A stretch of 64,000 bases of DNA from JAJYKC01 sp035545735. Lineage in GTDB: Bacteria > Acidobacteriota > Terriglobia > Bryobacterales > Bryobacteraceae. Where the stretch lies: positions 70,710 to 134,709 of the forward strand of contig DASZXS010000073.1 in the NCBI GenBank assembly GCA_035545735.1, written 5' to 3'. Under the pieces are notes generated by a model that did no database searches, was not told the origin of the DNA, and saw only the letters and a list, made by a program, of their open reading frames with translations. The position numbers and the translations under genes were made by a program. Shown piece after piece: positions 1 to 8,897 of this stretch. Position 1 is the first letter of the stretch; every line of letters starts with the position of its first letter.

Positions 1-1
1 A

Positions 2-163
2 ACAGTGGAACCGCAGACGCCCGAGTCTCAAACTGACGACTTCTATTGTCCGAAATGCCGCAAGCCCGTGAACGACCCTCTGGCTTGCGGAGATTGCGGC
101 TCGCTGATCTGCCGGGCGTGTGGAACGCCGCTGGAACGGGTGGACGAACTGGGAATCGGTTAA
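2..163 (+). CDS. C-terminal fragment of a zinc-ribbon protein (5' end outside window)
   Basis: An open frame runs from the left window edge to a TAA at 161-163, giving the last 53 residues of a protein whose start lies upstream. The visible part holds three closely spaced cysteine pairs, CPKC, CGDC and CRAC, the pattern of a double zinc ribbon. It ends LERVDELGIG. Bacterial proteins with this tail are often small membrane or regulatory proteins, but the function cannot be read from the tail alone. The gene converges on the EEP phosphohydrolase and the two stop codons overlap by 4 bases (160-163). I rate the frame as real because of the cysteine spacing and its precise fit to the neighbouring gene. 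Confidence 0.65.
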   Translation, partial: TVEPQTPESQTDDFYCPKCRKPVNDPLACGDCGSLICRACGTPLERVDELGIG

Positions 164-942
164 GGCCCCAGGCGCACCCAGACCGCCCGGTGATCGGAAA
201 ACGGAGCGGGCTCGATGCTGGTGTCCCAGGTCCGCACCTCGGCAACGAAAATCCAGTCCAAGTGCCGGCGAAGAGCGGGATAAGTGTTCAGCGCGCCGTC
301 AAGAGGCGTTTCGAATCCATTCCGCTTCATGGCCTGGCGTAGCGTCGCACCATGCGAACGGCCTCCAGGCAAGGGCACCACGTTACCCAGCCAGTACAGT
401 TCGTTCGTATTAAAGTCCCCGCCGATCAGGCGCGGCCCCGGATAGCGGGCGGCCTCGTCGATGACGGGTTGAAGCTGCTCGACGCGCTCCCCGGCGTTTA
501 TCCGGGTGTCGAGATGCGCGTTCCAGACACGCAAATCAAATTGCGGCGTCCGTACGGTGGCGGCGATCGCAAAACGATCGCGGGATCGAAAGCGAAGATC
601 GCAGCGTTTCAGCTGCTGGATCCGAGTGTCCGCCAGGGGATACCGGCTCACTATGCCCAGTCCCTGGTCGAAAGCACCCGAAGCCGCTGGTGCAAAACAG
701 ACGAAGTAGCCTAGCTCGCGCGCGACATCTTGCGCCAGGTTCGATTTCTGCGTCTCGTCATGGACCACTTCCTGAAACAAGAAAACGTCCGCGTCCCGCA
801 GCCTGGACACACTCTGAATCCCCGCCACCACCCTGGCTGCATCCGCCTCCCGCGCGACGTTCAGCGTGACGGCGGAAACCGAGCCTTGCCCGGCGCGTTT
901 CGGAGTTTCTTTTTGAGCGGCCGGTTGAGTGTGTGTCAGCAT
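160..942 (-). CDS. Endonuclease/exonuclease/phosphatase (EEP) family hydrolase
   Basis: This 260-residue protein carries the ordered metal and catalytic motifs of the EEP (DNase I-like) fold: N28 in TLNVA, E58 in FQEVV, N141/H143/D145 in WNAHLD, D176/N178 in GGDFNTN, D229 in LDW and the final D250-H251 in FSDHR. All expected residues are present, so it should be an active Mg-dependent phosphohydrolase. No signal peptide is visible, which suggests a cytoplasmic location. The substrate (DNA, phosphoinositide-like lipid headgroup or nucleotide) cannot be told from sequence. It lies 56 bases downstream of the phospholipase D-like gene on the same strand, which would fit a phospholipid role, but that is inference. 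Confidence 0.85.
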   Translation of the reverse strand: MLTHTQPAAQKETPKRAGQGSVSAVTLNVAREADAARVVAGIQSVSRLRDADVFLFQEVVHDETQKSNLAQDVARELGYFVCFAPAASGAFDQGLGIVSRYPLADTRIQQLKRCDLRFRSRDRFAIAATVRTPQFDLRVWNAHLDTRINAGERVEQLQPVIDEAARYPGPRLIGGDFNTNELYWLGNVVPLPGGRSHGATLRQAMKRNGFETPLDGALNTYPALRRHLDWIFVAEVRTWDTSIEPAPFSDHRAVWVRLGP

Positions 943-998
943 GTAGCGCGGTTTTGTCTTTTAGATGCTTGAATTCCGGTAAAGTTGCCTGTCCGCCG

Positions 999-2489
999 TC
1001 ATTTCCCGCTCGCGCTCCCGGATTTGTCCGCCAGCGCGCTGGAAGAGTCCTTGCGTCCGGAATGGAGCCGGTAGTCTCGAACGAAGAGCGCAATCGCCAT
1101 CCACGCGAATATAACGACGAGAGGATAGGCTAACGCTCGCGGAAAAAGCGCGAACAGAATCGCCAGGAGCAACAGCACAAATCCTCCCGTCACCATCAGC
1201 CTGCCTTCGAATGGGCCAAGAACCCGCCGGTTCGTGAAGGCCGCGCCAATCGTGTTGCCGACGCGAATGGCGCCTGCCGCCGCGCGTCCGGCACTTCCCC
1301 CGCTGCGCCGCGGCGGCGGTTTGCGTGGCGGCGCGCCGGGAGCACGCACTTTGTACTTGCGATCCAGGATCAGTTCGGTTGCGTTCTCCAGGTCCTGCAG
1401 GTACATTTCTTCCATTTCAGCCGCGAACGCTTCATCCTCCACCACGGCGTCCAATTCGCAATTTCCGAACCAGCTCGCGACATTGAGATTCGTCGACCCG
1501 ACCCGCGCCCAGCGTCCGTCCGCGACGGCGGTCTTGGCGTGCAGCATGGGGCCGTTCCATTCAAATACGCGTATACCCGCCTCGAGCAGCGACCGATAGC
1601 CAGCTCTCGAGAGCAGCTTGAGCATCGGAATGTCGGTGCTGTTGGGGACCAGCAGGCGCACGTCGACATTGTCTGCCGCCGCCGCCCGCAAGGCCTGGAC
1701 GTACGTGCTGGTCCCGGCAAAGTAAGCATCCGTCAACCAAAGCCTTTTCCGAGCCAGCGCGGAGATCAGTTGATCGAATCGAAACATCCCTGCCGTCGCC
1801 GGCAGAGTTGCAACCACGCGCAGGCTTGTGCCGCCGGCGCGAGTTGGCCCTTCCGCGGCGAACGTATCGAGATCGGAAATAGGAGGACCGGTCATCGCCC
1901 AGATCTGGGCGAAGGCCTCTTCGACCGCCGCGACGGCATTCCCCCGGATTTCCACTCCGGTGTCGCGCCACGGATCGATATTCTTTGCCGGATCTCCCAC
2001 CCACATTCTTCCCACGCACAATCCGGTGATGAAGCCTATCTTCCCGTCCACCGTAAGCATCTTCCGGTGGTCGCGAGAGAGCCAGCCGAGCGGGCTATCG
2101 AAACGCGGAGGATTATAACAGCGCACCTCGACTCCACCCGCGCGCAGTCGCCTCCAGAATCGCCGCGAAGTTTTGCCGAAGCCGCCCAACCAGTCGTAGA
2201 TCAGCCTTACGCGGACCCCGTCCCGCGACTTCGCGATCAGTGCGTCGGAAAACTCGCGGCCCGTGTCGTCTTCGTGGATGATGTAACTCTCGAAGTGAAT
2301 ATGATGTTTCGCCGAGGCAATGGCGTCGAGCCACGCGGGATAATTCTCACTGGCGTCTTTCAGCAAACGCACGCGGTTGCCTTCAATCAATGGCGCCCCG
2401 GCCGCGCGCGAGAACGCCTGGTCGGCAAACGCCCGCGCCGAGGAAATTCCCGCGCGCTCCTTGGGTTCCCTATTCACGATGACGCCCAT
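999..2489 (-). CDS. Phospholipase D / cardiolipin synthase-like protein
   Basis: The 496-residue protein has two HKD motifs, H141-K143-D148 in DHRKMLTVD and H317-K319-D324 in LHAKTAVAD. This is the signature of the phospholipase D superfamily and of bacterial cardiolipin synthases (condensation of two phosphatidylglycerols). Classical cardiolipin synthases have two transmembrane helices at the N-terminus. Here the N-terminus is soluble and two hydrophobic segments lie near the C-terminus (about 432-450 and 452-472), after a Pro/Arg-rich linker around 384-400. This inverted layout is seen in some cardiolipin synthase-like proteins of Acidobacteria and Proteobacteria. Phosphatidyl-transfer activity is likely; the exact reaction is not certain. 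The EEP hydrolase follows downstream on the same strand. Confidence 0.85.
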   Translation of the reverse strand: MGVIVNREPKERAGISSARAFADQAFSRAAGAPLIEGNRVRLLKDASENYPAWLDAIASAKHHIHFESYIIHEDDTGREFSDALIAKSRDGVRVRLIYDWLGGFGKTSRRFWRRLRAGGVEVRCYNPPRFDSPLGWLSRDHRKMLTVDGKIGFITGLCVGRMWVGDPAKNIDPWRDTGVEIRGNAVAAVEEAFAQIWAMTGPPISDLDTFAAEGPTRAGGTSLRVVATLPATAGMFRFDQLISALARKRLWLTDAYFAGTSTYVQALRAAAADNVDVRLLVPNSTDIPMLKLLSRAGYRSLLEAGIRVFEWNGPMLHAKTAVADGRWARVGSTNLNVASWFGNCELDAVVEDEAFAAEMEEMYLQDLENATELILDRKYKVRAPGAPPRKPPPRRSGGSAGRAAAGAIRVGNTIGAAFTNRRVLGPFEGRLMVTGGFVLLLLAILFALFPRALAYPLVVIFAWMAIALFVRDYRLHSGRKDSSSALADKSGSASGK

Positions 2490-2549
2490 TGGTTAACTTC
2501 GATCATGGCACTGAGGCGCTGGTCTTTTCAGCCGCGATCGGGAGAATGT

Positions 2550-3359
2550 CTAGGGAACCCAGGTGCGTAGAAACCTTGCCGGAGCGGAGGGGTCAAGCGG
2601 ACAGCCGCCTCCGCCGTCCGGAATCATCCACGCCTCGCCCGCCTCGAACGGCTCTCCCGCGAGCCTGCCATTTCCTTCAAGGAAGATAACGAACTGCGGC
2701 TGTCCCGGCGTGGGTGGAATCTCACGGACCGAATCTGCGCTCCAGGACTCGGTGCGGAAATACGGGCACTCGGCGAGCAGCAGCGCGCCGTCGCTGGTCG
2801 TCCGCGGGACCTGCCTGCCCGGGTGCGGGCCGAGATGAGCGACCTCCGCGCCTTTGTCGAGATGTAACTCGCGCGGGCGTCCGTAGTCGTACAGGCGATA
2901 TGTGATATCCGACTGCTGCTGAATTTCGGCGACTGTCAAACCGGCTCCGATCGCGTGCACGGTTCCGGCGGGAACAAAATAGGTATCGCCCGGCGCCACT
3001 TCACGCCAGGCAAGAAGGCGCTCAATCTCTCCGCTCAAAGACGCCTCGCGAAGCCTCTCTCTGCTGATCTCCTCGCGGAACCCAACGGCGAGCGATGCGC
3101 CGGACTCCGCGCGCACCACATGCCACATCTCGGTTTTTCCGCGCGAATTTTCATGCCGTGCGGCGTATTCGTCGCCCGGATGAACCTGGACAGACAGTTT
3201 CTCCGAAGTGAAGATGAATTTGATTAGCAGCGGGAGTTCTTCGCTCGCCTCGAACCAGACCTCTCCGATTTTTTTAGAAGAATCGGGATAAAGAGGCGCA
3301 AGCGAATGCGCCCCCCATACTTTTTCCAGAAAACGCTGCCGGAGACGGACTGGCCTCAA
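2550..3359 (-). CDS. manA: Mannose-6-phosphate isomerase, class I (short form)
   Basis: This 269-residue cupin protein converts fructose-6-phosphate and mannose-6-phosphate, feeding mannose into GDP-mannose synthesis. Type I phosphomannose isomerase motifs are visible in order: KVWGAH near the start, GEVWFEA, QVHPGDEYA (metal site), GKTEMWHV, FVPAGTVHAIG and DITYRLYDYGR. The length fits the short bacterial form that lacks the helical insertion of the E. coli enzyme. The start codon overlaps the stop of the upstream aminotransferase by 4 bases (3356-3359), so the two are translationally coupled. It is the last tight gene of the minus-strand run that starts at 6795. Confidence 0.9.
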   Translation of the reverse strand: MRPVRLRQRFLEKVWGAHSLAPLYPDSSKKIGEVWFEASEELPLLIKFIFTSEKLSVQVHPGDEYAARHENSRGKTEMWHVVRAESGASLAVGFREEISRERLREASLSGEIERLLAWREVAPGDTYFVPAGTVHAIGAGLTVAEIQQQSDITYRLYDYGRPRELHLDKGAEVAHLGPHPGRQVPRTTSDGALLLAECPYFRTESWSADSVREIPPTPGQPQFVIFLEGNGRLAGEPFEAGEAWMIPDGGGGCPLDPSAPARFLRTWVP

Positions 3360-4567
3360 GCGGAATATTTCCCAATGAAGGCAGCGATGCGATCGAGACC
3401 GCGCTCGAGTTCCCGCATCGAAGTGGCGTACGAAATACGGATGTGCTGGTCGGTGCCGAAAGCCTCGCCCGGAACCACCGCGACGTGCGCTTCGGACAGC
3501 AGGCGCTCCGTGAACGATAACGCCGAATCGATTCCGTTGTGGAATGCAACCGAAACGTTGGGGTACGCATAGAATGCGCCCTTGGGTTCGATGATCTTTA
3601 CGCCCGGAATGGAGCGAAGCCGCGAGATCACGAAATCGCGGCGCTTCCGGTACTCGGCGAGCATCAGAGGGATGGAATCCTGAGAGCCTGTCACCGCTTC
3701 GACGGCGGCTTTCTGCGCGATCGACGTGGGGTTCGAGGTGGAATGGCTCTGCAGTTTGCCGATAGAGCTGGTTACGTCCTTCGGCGCAAGAACAAACCCG
3801 ATGCGCCAGCCGGTCATCGCGTAGGTTTTGGATAGAGAGCCCGCCACCACGACATTTTCCTTCGCGCCTTTCACGGACGCGATGGAAAACGGCTCGTCTT
3901 CATAGAGAAAGCGGCAGTAGCATTCGTCGGTCAACAGCCAGATGCCGCGCCTGGAGGTGAGCTGGTGAATGCGCTCGAACTCTTCGCGGCTCAGCACGGC
4001 GCCGCTGGGATTCGACGGCGAGTTGACGATCAGCATCTTGGTTTTCGCCGTGATATGCGGCTCCAAAGACGCTGCTGTAAAGGTGAATCCCTGGTCTTCG
4101 TCCGAGCCGGCAAAAACACAGCGCCCGCCGGCGTAGTTCACGACGTCCTTGTATGTCACCCAGTACGGCACCGGGATGATGACTTCGTCGCCGGGATTGA
4201 GCAGGGCCTGGGTCAAACCAAAAATCGCGTGCTTGCCGCCGACGGTGACCACGCACTCGTTTGCGGCATAGTCCGTTCCGTAATCGACGCGATGCCGCTC
4301 GCAGATCGCTTGTTTAAGCTCGACGGTTCCGCCGGCGGGCGTGTATTTGGTGAAATTCGTCTCGATGGCGCGGATTGCGGCCTGCTTGATGTTGTCCGGA
4401 GTCGGAAAATCGGGCTCGCCCGCGCCGAAGTCGACCACATCGACTCCTTCGCGCTTCAAACGTCCGGCCTCGGCCGCCACTTTCATGGTGGACGACTCGG
4501 TAATCCAGGACATCCGCTCCGCTATCGAGCGTTCGGGTACAACTACTGAAGACTGTGATGCAGGCAT
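3356..4567 (-). CDS. aspC: Pyridoxal-phosphate aminotransferase, class I (aspartate type)
   Basis: The 403-residue protein is a fold-type I aminotransferase. GAGEPDF and KYTPAGG near the N-terminus, NSPSNPSGAV at about 182-191, TDECY at about 213 and the PLP-lysine motif SLSKTYAMTGWR with K247 are the hallmarks of the thermophile/Bacillus-type aspartate aminotransferase subgroup (1b). It should transfer the amino group between aspartate and 2-oxoglutarate in the cytoplasm, possibly with activity on prephenate as some 1b enzymes have. The gene sits 8 bases after coaD and overlaps manA by 4 bases, so it is inside an operon. Assignment to the family is firm; substrate preference is from family knowledge. 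Confidence 0.9.
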   Translation of the reverse strand: MPASQSSVVVPERSIAERMSWITESSTMKVAAEAGRLKREGVDVVDFGAGEPDFPTPDNIKQAAIRAIETNFTKYTPAGGTVELKQAICERHRVDYGTDYAANECVVTVGGKHAIFGLTQALLNPGDEVIIPVPYWVTYKDVVNYAGGRCVFAGSDEDQGFTFTAASLEPHITAKTKMLIVNSPSNPSGAVLSREEFERIHQLTSRRGIWLLTDECYCRFLYEDEPFSIASVKGAKENVVVAGSLSKTYAMTGWRIGFVLAPKDVTSSIGKLQSHSTSNPTSIAQKAAVEAVTGSQDSIPLMLAEYRKRRDFVISRLRSIPGVKIIEPKGAFYAYPNVSVAFHNGIDSALSFTERLLSEAHVAVVPGEAFGTDQHIRISYATSMRELERGLDRIAAFIGKYSA

Positions 4568-4575
4568 TCCTTTTA

Positions 4576-5088
4576 TTATCGAATGATTTTGGCCGCTTTT
4601 TCTTCCGCCAGACGCGCCGTGAGCCGCCGCTCCACAAACCCGGGGACGAGGCCGTGGATATCCCCCTCCAGGCGTGCTACCTCCTTGACGAGTCTCGAAC
4701 TGAGGAAGGAATAAGCCTCGGCGGCGAGCAGGAACACGGTTTCCACTTCCGAGTGCAAGCGCCGGTTCATCAGCGCCATCTGTAGTTCGTATTCGTAGTC
4801 GGAGACAGCCCGGATGCCGCGGATAATCAGGCGTGCGTTCCGTGCCTTGGCATAGCCGACCAGCAGGCCGTCGAAGGAATCGATGGTGACGTTTGGATGG
4901 GACGTGGTCGCTTCCCGCAACATCTCCATGCGCTCCGCGGGGCTGAACAGAGGCTGTTTCTCCTCGTTCCGCAGTACGGCCACAATCAAGTGGTCCGCCA
5001 GGCGCGCGCCGCGCTCAATGATGTCGAGATGCCCGTTTGTGAGAGGATCGAAGGTCCCCGGATAAATGGCGATGAGAGACATGCTCAA
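4576..5088 (-). CDS. coaD: Phosphopantetheine adenylyltransferase
   Basis: CoaD makes dephospho-CoA from 4'-phosphopantetheine and ATP, the penultimate step of coenzyme A synthesis. The 170-residue length is typical. The nucleotidyltransferase motif YPGTFDPLTNGHLDII is at the N-terminus, followed by IIRGIRAVSDYEYE and the C-terminal SFLSSRLVKEVA, which corresponds to the family ISSSxVKE motif. The start codon overlaps the stop of the ferredoxin reductase by 4 bases (5085-5088). This is a housekeeping gene; despite the word phosphopantetheine it is not the carrier-protein phosphopantetheinyl transferase that the PKS-NRPS cluster further along would need. Confidence 0.96.
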   Translation of the reverse strand: MSMSLIAIYPGTFDPLTNGHLDIIERGARLADHLIVAVLRNEEKQPLFSPAERMEMLREATTSHPNVTIDSFDGLLVGYAKARNARLIIRGIRAVSDYEYELQMALMNRRLHSEVETVFLLAAEAYSFLSSRLVKEVARLEGDIHGLVPGFVERRLTARLAEEKAAKIIR

Positions 5089-5774
5089 TCGTATTTTTCA
5101 ACGATAATCTGCTTGCGGTCGAACCCCAGGCCCTTCAAAATGCTCCGGGCGTCATCCACCATCAGTTTCAGGCCGCAAAGATAAACGTCGATATCGCGGC
5201 GGCTGCCGATCACCTCGACCATGTGCTGTTGAACGTGTCCGGAGCGTCCGGTCCAGCCGGCGCCTGGACGGCTGACTACCGGGACAAAGCGGAAGTTCGA
5301 GTGGAGCTTTTCCATTTCCTCAAACTCGGCGCGGTAGGTGAGTCCATGCTCGTAGCGGGTTCCGAAAATCAGCGTCAGGGGCTGAGGCTGATCGGCCAGA
5401 TGGGCATGGAGCATCGAACGAAACGGAGCGATTCCGGTGCCCGTGGCAACGAATACGGCTTCGCGGCCCGGGTTGCGCAGAGTGAAGAAGCCCATCGGCG
5501 CTGAGATCTCCATCGTGTCGCCCGGATTCAAGTCGAACAGGCGCGGCGAGAGCAGGCCATCCGGCACCCGGTTCAGCACGAGTTCGAAGCGATTCCCGAG
5601 CACGGGCGCGGAGGCAATCGAATAGGGGCGCATAATCTGCTTCCCCTTTACCGGTTCGGAGAAAGTGATGAACTGGCCCGCCTGGAACGGCAAGTCCTCC
5701 ACTTCCGGAACTTCAAACACAAAGTGGCGAACGTCGGGACACAGTTCGTAGAATTCGATCAGCTTTGCCTTCAC
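5085..5774 (-). CDS. Ferredoxin/flavodoxin-NADP reductase family flavoprotein
   Basis: The 229-residue protein has the two-domain ferredoxin reductase layout. The FAD-binding barrel contains RPYSIAS (the RxYS motif) at about 49-55, and the NAD(P)-binding half contains GTGIAPFRSM and a C-terminal CGLKLMV. There is no iron-sulfur domain, so it must pass electrons to or from a separate ferredoxin or flavodoxin. The C-terminal YD resembles the terminal aromatic of plant- and bacterial-type FNRs. It lies 11 bases after the CbiX-like gene and overlaps coaD by 4 bases. Which redox partner it serves is unknown. Confidence 0.85.
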   Translation of the reverse strand: MKAKLIEFYELCPDVRHFVFEVPEVEDLPFQAGQFITFSEPVKGKQIMRPYSIASAPVLGNRFELVLNRVPDGLLSPRLFDLNPGDTMEISAPMGFFTLRNPGREAVFVATGTGIAPFRSMLHAHLADQPQPLTLIFGTRYEHGLTYRAEFEEMEKLHSNFRFVPVVSRPGAGWTGRSGHVQQHMVEVIGSRRDIDVYLCGLKLMVDDARSILKGLGFDRKQIIVEKYD

Positions 5775-5785
5775 GTCGCTCGCCC

Positions 5786-6166
5786 TTACACCACCGCGGT
5801 CTTCGCCTCCGCAACGCGATCGAGGAGTACCCGCACCAGTGCGGGATGCCCATCGAGCGGCGGAGTGATCTCAATGCTCACATCTTTTTGGATGCTCGCG
5901 GCTTCCGCGGCGATGCGCGGCAGATCGCGCTGTAGATGTACTCCAAGCGTCAGAAAATAAGGGATTACAACCACGCGCGCCATACCTTCGCGGGCCAGGA
6001 CGCCAACGGCCGCCATCAAATCCGGTTGAGCGAGTTCCAGGAATGCGGCTTCCACCCGGTAGCCCCCCGCCCGCGCGAGGTCGGCTGCAACCCGGCGCAC
6101 CATCGCGTTGGCGGACTCAATGCTCGATCCGTGCCCGAAGACGACATAGCCCGTGCGCGTGTTCAT
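5786..6166 (-). CDS. cbiX: CbiX-type sirohydrochlorin chelatase (small single-domain form)
   Basis: At 126 residues this is the size of the archaeal-type CbiX-small (CbiXS) proteins, which form homodimers that insert cobalt, or iron in SirB-like roles, into sirohydrochlorin. The first catalytic histidine is H12 in VFGHGSS and the second is H77 in PYFLTLGVHLQRD, both in the expected context. No cobalamin synthesis genes lie nearby. An alternative is the siroheme branch, supplying nitrite or sulfite reductase; nitrate genes sit at the far end of this window but are 53 kb away. The start overlaps the stop of the upstream 8-Cys gene by 4 bases. Confidence 0.82.
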   Translation of the reverse strand: MNTRTGYVVFGHGSSIESANAMVRRVAADLARAGGYRVEAAFLELAQPDLMAAVGVLAREGMARVVVIPYFLTLGVHLQRDLPRIAAEAASIQKDVSIEITPPLDGHPALVRVLLDRVAEAKTAVV

Positions 6167-6795
6167 GGCGCTTGAATCAGACTTCCGGCAGGCTTGGGAA
6201 GCTCTGCCTCAGGAAGACGGCCGCGGAGAAAATCAAGAAACGCGCGGCCTTTGGGGCGTCCATTGTTGTAGCTGAGCTGAACGCGCTCGAAGAAAACCAG
6301 CATTGCCAGTATTTCCGAATCCCGCACCGGAGCCGCCGCCGATTCCGCCCGCTGTTTCGCATGATCTTCGAACCGGTCCCGGATTCCGTCGTAAATCGCC
6401 CGCGCCAGGGGATTTTCCGGGCGGCTTTCATAATAAATGCCGCTCTGCAGGGTCTTCTTTGTCCGGATCAGAGATTCGAGCGCTTCGCGCGCATCGGAAT
6501 CGACAGCGCCGGGGACCGATATCGCCGAGGCGAAGATCGCCTGGCCGGTGAACACCACCAGGTCCTCATGCTCCCGCAGAAACGATTCCGGAACGCGGAC
6601 GTCCGGGTTCGGCATAGCTTTCGGGTCGAGCGCCGGGGGTTTTTCATGCCGCCGCGCCTCCTGAAGATACTCGCATTCGAATGGACAGGAGATGCTCACT
6701 TCCCGCTCGTTTCCGCAACAAAGGGAGCATATTTCGGTTTGCAAGCCCAGGCAGTGGCGGCGAGCCTTGCGCTCTTCACAGATACCGCATTTCAT
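6163..6795 (-). CDS. Conserved protein with N-terminal 8-cysteine metal-binding region
   Basis: I do not recognise a named family for this 210-residue protein. Its first 41 residues contain eight cysteines (3, 6, 15, 23, 26, 27, 37, 41) with the spacing CxxC...C...CxxCC...C...C, strongly suggesting two zinc sites or a treble-clef module. The rest is soluble, mostly helical by composition, and ends in a Pro/Ala tail. No catalytic motif stands out. It heads a tight minus-strand run (CbiX, ferredoxin reductase, CoaD, aminotransferase, ManA). The 4-base overlap with cbiX makes it a genuine translated gene. A metal-sensing or protein-binding role is possible but unproven. Confidence 0.75.
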   Translation of the reverse strand: MKCGICEERKARRHCLGLQTEICSLCCGNEREVSISCPFECEYLQEARRHEKPPALDPKAMPNPDVRVPESFLREHEDLVVFTGQAIFASAISVPGAVDSDAREALESLIRTKKTLQSGIYYESRPENPLARAIYDGIRDRFEDHAKQRAESAAAPVRDSEILAMLVFFERVQLSYNNGRPKGRAFLDFLRGRLPEAELPKPAGSLIQAP

Positions 6796-6832
6796 CTCGG
6801 TACCCTCATGTTAGCATCGGGTTTCGCCGGTC

Positions 6833-8854
6833 TCAGTGGCTCGCTTCGTCGAGACGCAGAGAGTATACCGCCAATCCCAGCAGGCGCATGTCCGGCGAAA
6901 GGCCCAGAGCCGCCGCCGAGACGGGGTTATCGATATGAAAAGTCAGCGTGTTATAGCCGCCCCTCAGGAGATGGGCGGGGATAGTGGCCTGGATCGGAAA
7001 TCCAGCGGCGTTCGGAAGCGCGGAAAACGAACCCACTTCCGCGCCGTTCACGCGGACCGAGAAGGAGAGGTTCGGATGGGCAGGCAACGTAAAGCCGAGC
7101 ATCTGGCCGTGGAGGGTGACGTCCTTTTCGGGAGGGCGTTCCAGGTTAAGCCACAGAGTCGCCTCTCCGTATTCAGTCCAGGACGCGTCCTTTTCCGCAT
7201 AGCTCCAGCCTTTGCCCTTATAGAGGCCGGCGTTTCCACTTGACCCGAAGGTGATTGCTTCGCCGAACTGATAGCGATTGCCTCCGCGCGGATCCACCAG
7301 ATTCCATTCGCCGGTTTTGAAATCGACGCTGCACAACCCGGACTCCAGGTGGTTTTCGATCGCGTAGGTCCGCGCTTCAAAAGGATAGTCCGCGTCAAAG
7401 CGGTGCAGATCCCATCCGTACGGAAACCACCCGCTGTGTCCGTTGATGGTGGGGATGCCGGTGGCGCCGGCAAGCAGCATCGCGTCCATCTGCCCGACGT
7501 CCTCGGCAAGGCTGTCGTTCGTTTTACGTACATTCGTCACGAAGAAAGTCTTGCAGGCGGCGGGCGCGGGTTGAATCCGGCCGAATACCTCGCGTTCCAC
7601 GGAGCGGTCGATCGTCGCGAGGACCGAGTGATTCATCTGCTCCACCAGCAGAAAACATCCCAGCCCCCAGGCGGCCGCCCGCCACTTCCCGCCACGCGTC
7701 CATAACTCGTGAATCGCCAGCGAACAGAGGATCACGATCCCGAACGTGATGACGTGATTCATTCTGCCGGGCACGCGTGTTCCATCGGCGCCGGGGACCA
7801 AATGATAGACCAGCCACCACAGGGACCACTTTCCGAATTTCACGGTGAGCAGATAAAGAATGGCGCAGGCTGCCCCGATGGCGGCCGCGGCGCGGCGTTT
7901 GCGGACGATGGCAAAGGCGAACGCTCCAAAAGCGGTGAGCAGAGTCACCGGCGGCCATCCGCGGCCCCATTCGAGGCCGCGCGTGCGGATCGAGTCGTAG
8001 ACATGCGAGAGCAGGCTCCCCCAGATCAGATTCGTGTCGCCGATATCCGCGATCTCCCGCCAGTCCCGGGCATAAAGCAGCGCTTCGCCATAAGGTCTTC
8101 CTCCGGTCACTTTCAAGCTGGGCAAATAGACCATCAGGAAAGGAATCAGGGCAAGCCCGAAAAGAATTGCGGCGGCGGCGATATCTCGCGCTCGGGCCCG
8201 CCGCTGGATCTCCTTCATGCCCGGCGCGAGGCAGAGCACAAATACGATCGCCGCAAAACCCGAAAAGAAAGCCATGTAGTAGCAGGTGAAGAAAAGCAGG
8301 CTCGCGAGCACCGCGGCCACCCACAGGCAGGCGCGCGAACGGCGATTCCAATACTCCATCACGAGCAGCGCCACTACCGGGAGGTAGTCCAAAGCGGCAA
8401 ATACGCCATGGAATTCCGTGATGAGGAAGATATTCGAGATCGTGAAAAGCGCCGCGCCAAACAGAGCGGGCGCGATAGCGAATCGAAAATGCCGCCGCAG
8501 CAGCGCATAGAGCGCCAGAAAACCCATGAGCCGCAGCCCGAAGAGAGTGAGCTGGAAGGCGAGCGGCCGGTCCGCGCCGAATAACGAAAAAAACGAATAG
8601 AACGGCGTGAACAGAAACATCGACTCGCTGAGCGCGAGCGATCCGGGATGCGGCGCGAAGAAGTTCGGACTGGCCATGGCCGCGCGGCCCGCGAAAACGG
8701 ACTGCCAGTGTTGCAGAATCGTTATGTAGAGGCGATTGTCGACCAGATCTCCACTGACGAGATTGCCGCCTGAGAAGAAGAACGGATAATACAGACAGAC
8801 AATGCTGGCTACCGCCGCGCCAACCGCCAGAAATGGCTCAGCGACCTTGCGCAT
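6833..8854 (-). CDS. Large polytopic membrane protein, GT-C glycosyltransferase-like
   Basis: The 673-residue protein opens with a membrane helix, then GGNLVSGDLVDNRLY in the first outside loop. About ten further hydrophobic segments run up to about residue 420, followed by a soluble C-terminal part of about 250 residues that looks like a beta-rich, possibly carbohydrate-binding, extracytoplasmic region. An acidic motif in the first loop and a soluble tail are the layout of GT-C (polyprenyl-phosphate-sugar dependent) glycosyltransferases and of YfhO/PMT-like proteins. The divergent neighbour at 8898 is a DPM1-like GT2, which would make the lipid-linked sugar donor for such an enzyme. The fold call is inference from layout, not from a family motif. 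Confidence 0.6.
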   Translation of the reverse strand: MRKVAEPFLAVGAAVASIVCLYYPFFFSGGNLVSGDLVDNRLYITILQHWQSVFAGRAAMASPNFFAPHPGSLALSESMFLFTPFYSFFSLFGADRPLAFQLTLFGLRLMGFLALYALLRRHFRFAIAPALFGAALFTISNIFLITEFHGVFAALDYLPVVALLVMEYWNRRSRACLWVAAVLASLLFFTCYYMAFFSGFAAIVFVLCLAPGMKEIQRRARARDIAAAAILFGLALIPFLMVYLPSLKVTGGRPYGEALLYARDWREIADIGDTNLIWGSLLSHVYDSIRTRGLEWGRGWPPVTLLTAFGAFAFAIVRKRRAAAAIGAACAILYLLTVKFGKWSLWWLVYHLVPGADGTRVPGRMNHVITFGIVILCSLAIHELWTRGGKWRAAAWGLGCFLLVEQMNHSVLATIDRSVEREVFGRIQPAPAACKTFFVTNVRKTNDSLAEDVGQMDAMLLAGATGIPTINGHSGWFPYGWDLHRFDADYPFEARTYAIENHLESGLCSVDFKTGEWNLVDPRGGNRYQFGEAITFGSSGNAGLYKGKGWSYAEKDASWTEYGEATLWLNLERPPEKDVTLHGQMLGFTLPAHPNLSFSVRVNGAEVGSFSALPNAAGFPIQATIPAHLLRGGYNTLTFHIDNPVSAAALGLSPDMRLLGLAVYSLRLDEASH

Positions 8855-8897
8855 AGGACATTAGACTAGCAGGTCGAGCCAGCCAAGTTCCGGTTCC

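Noticed and set aside
4576..5088. coaD as the carrier-protein activating enzyme of the PKS-NRPS cluster
   Set aside because: CoaD makes dephospho-CoA and does not transfer phosphopantetheine to carrier proteins; a Sfp- or AcpS-type enzyme must be encoded outside the window.
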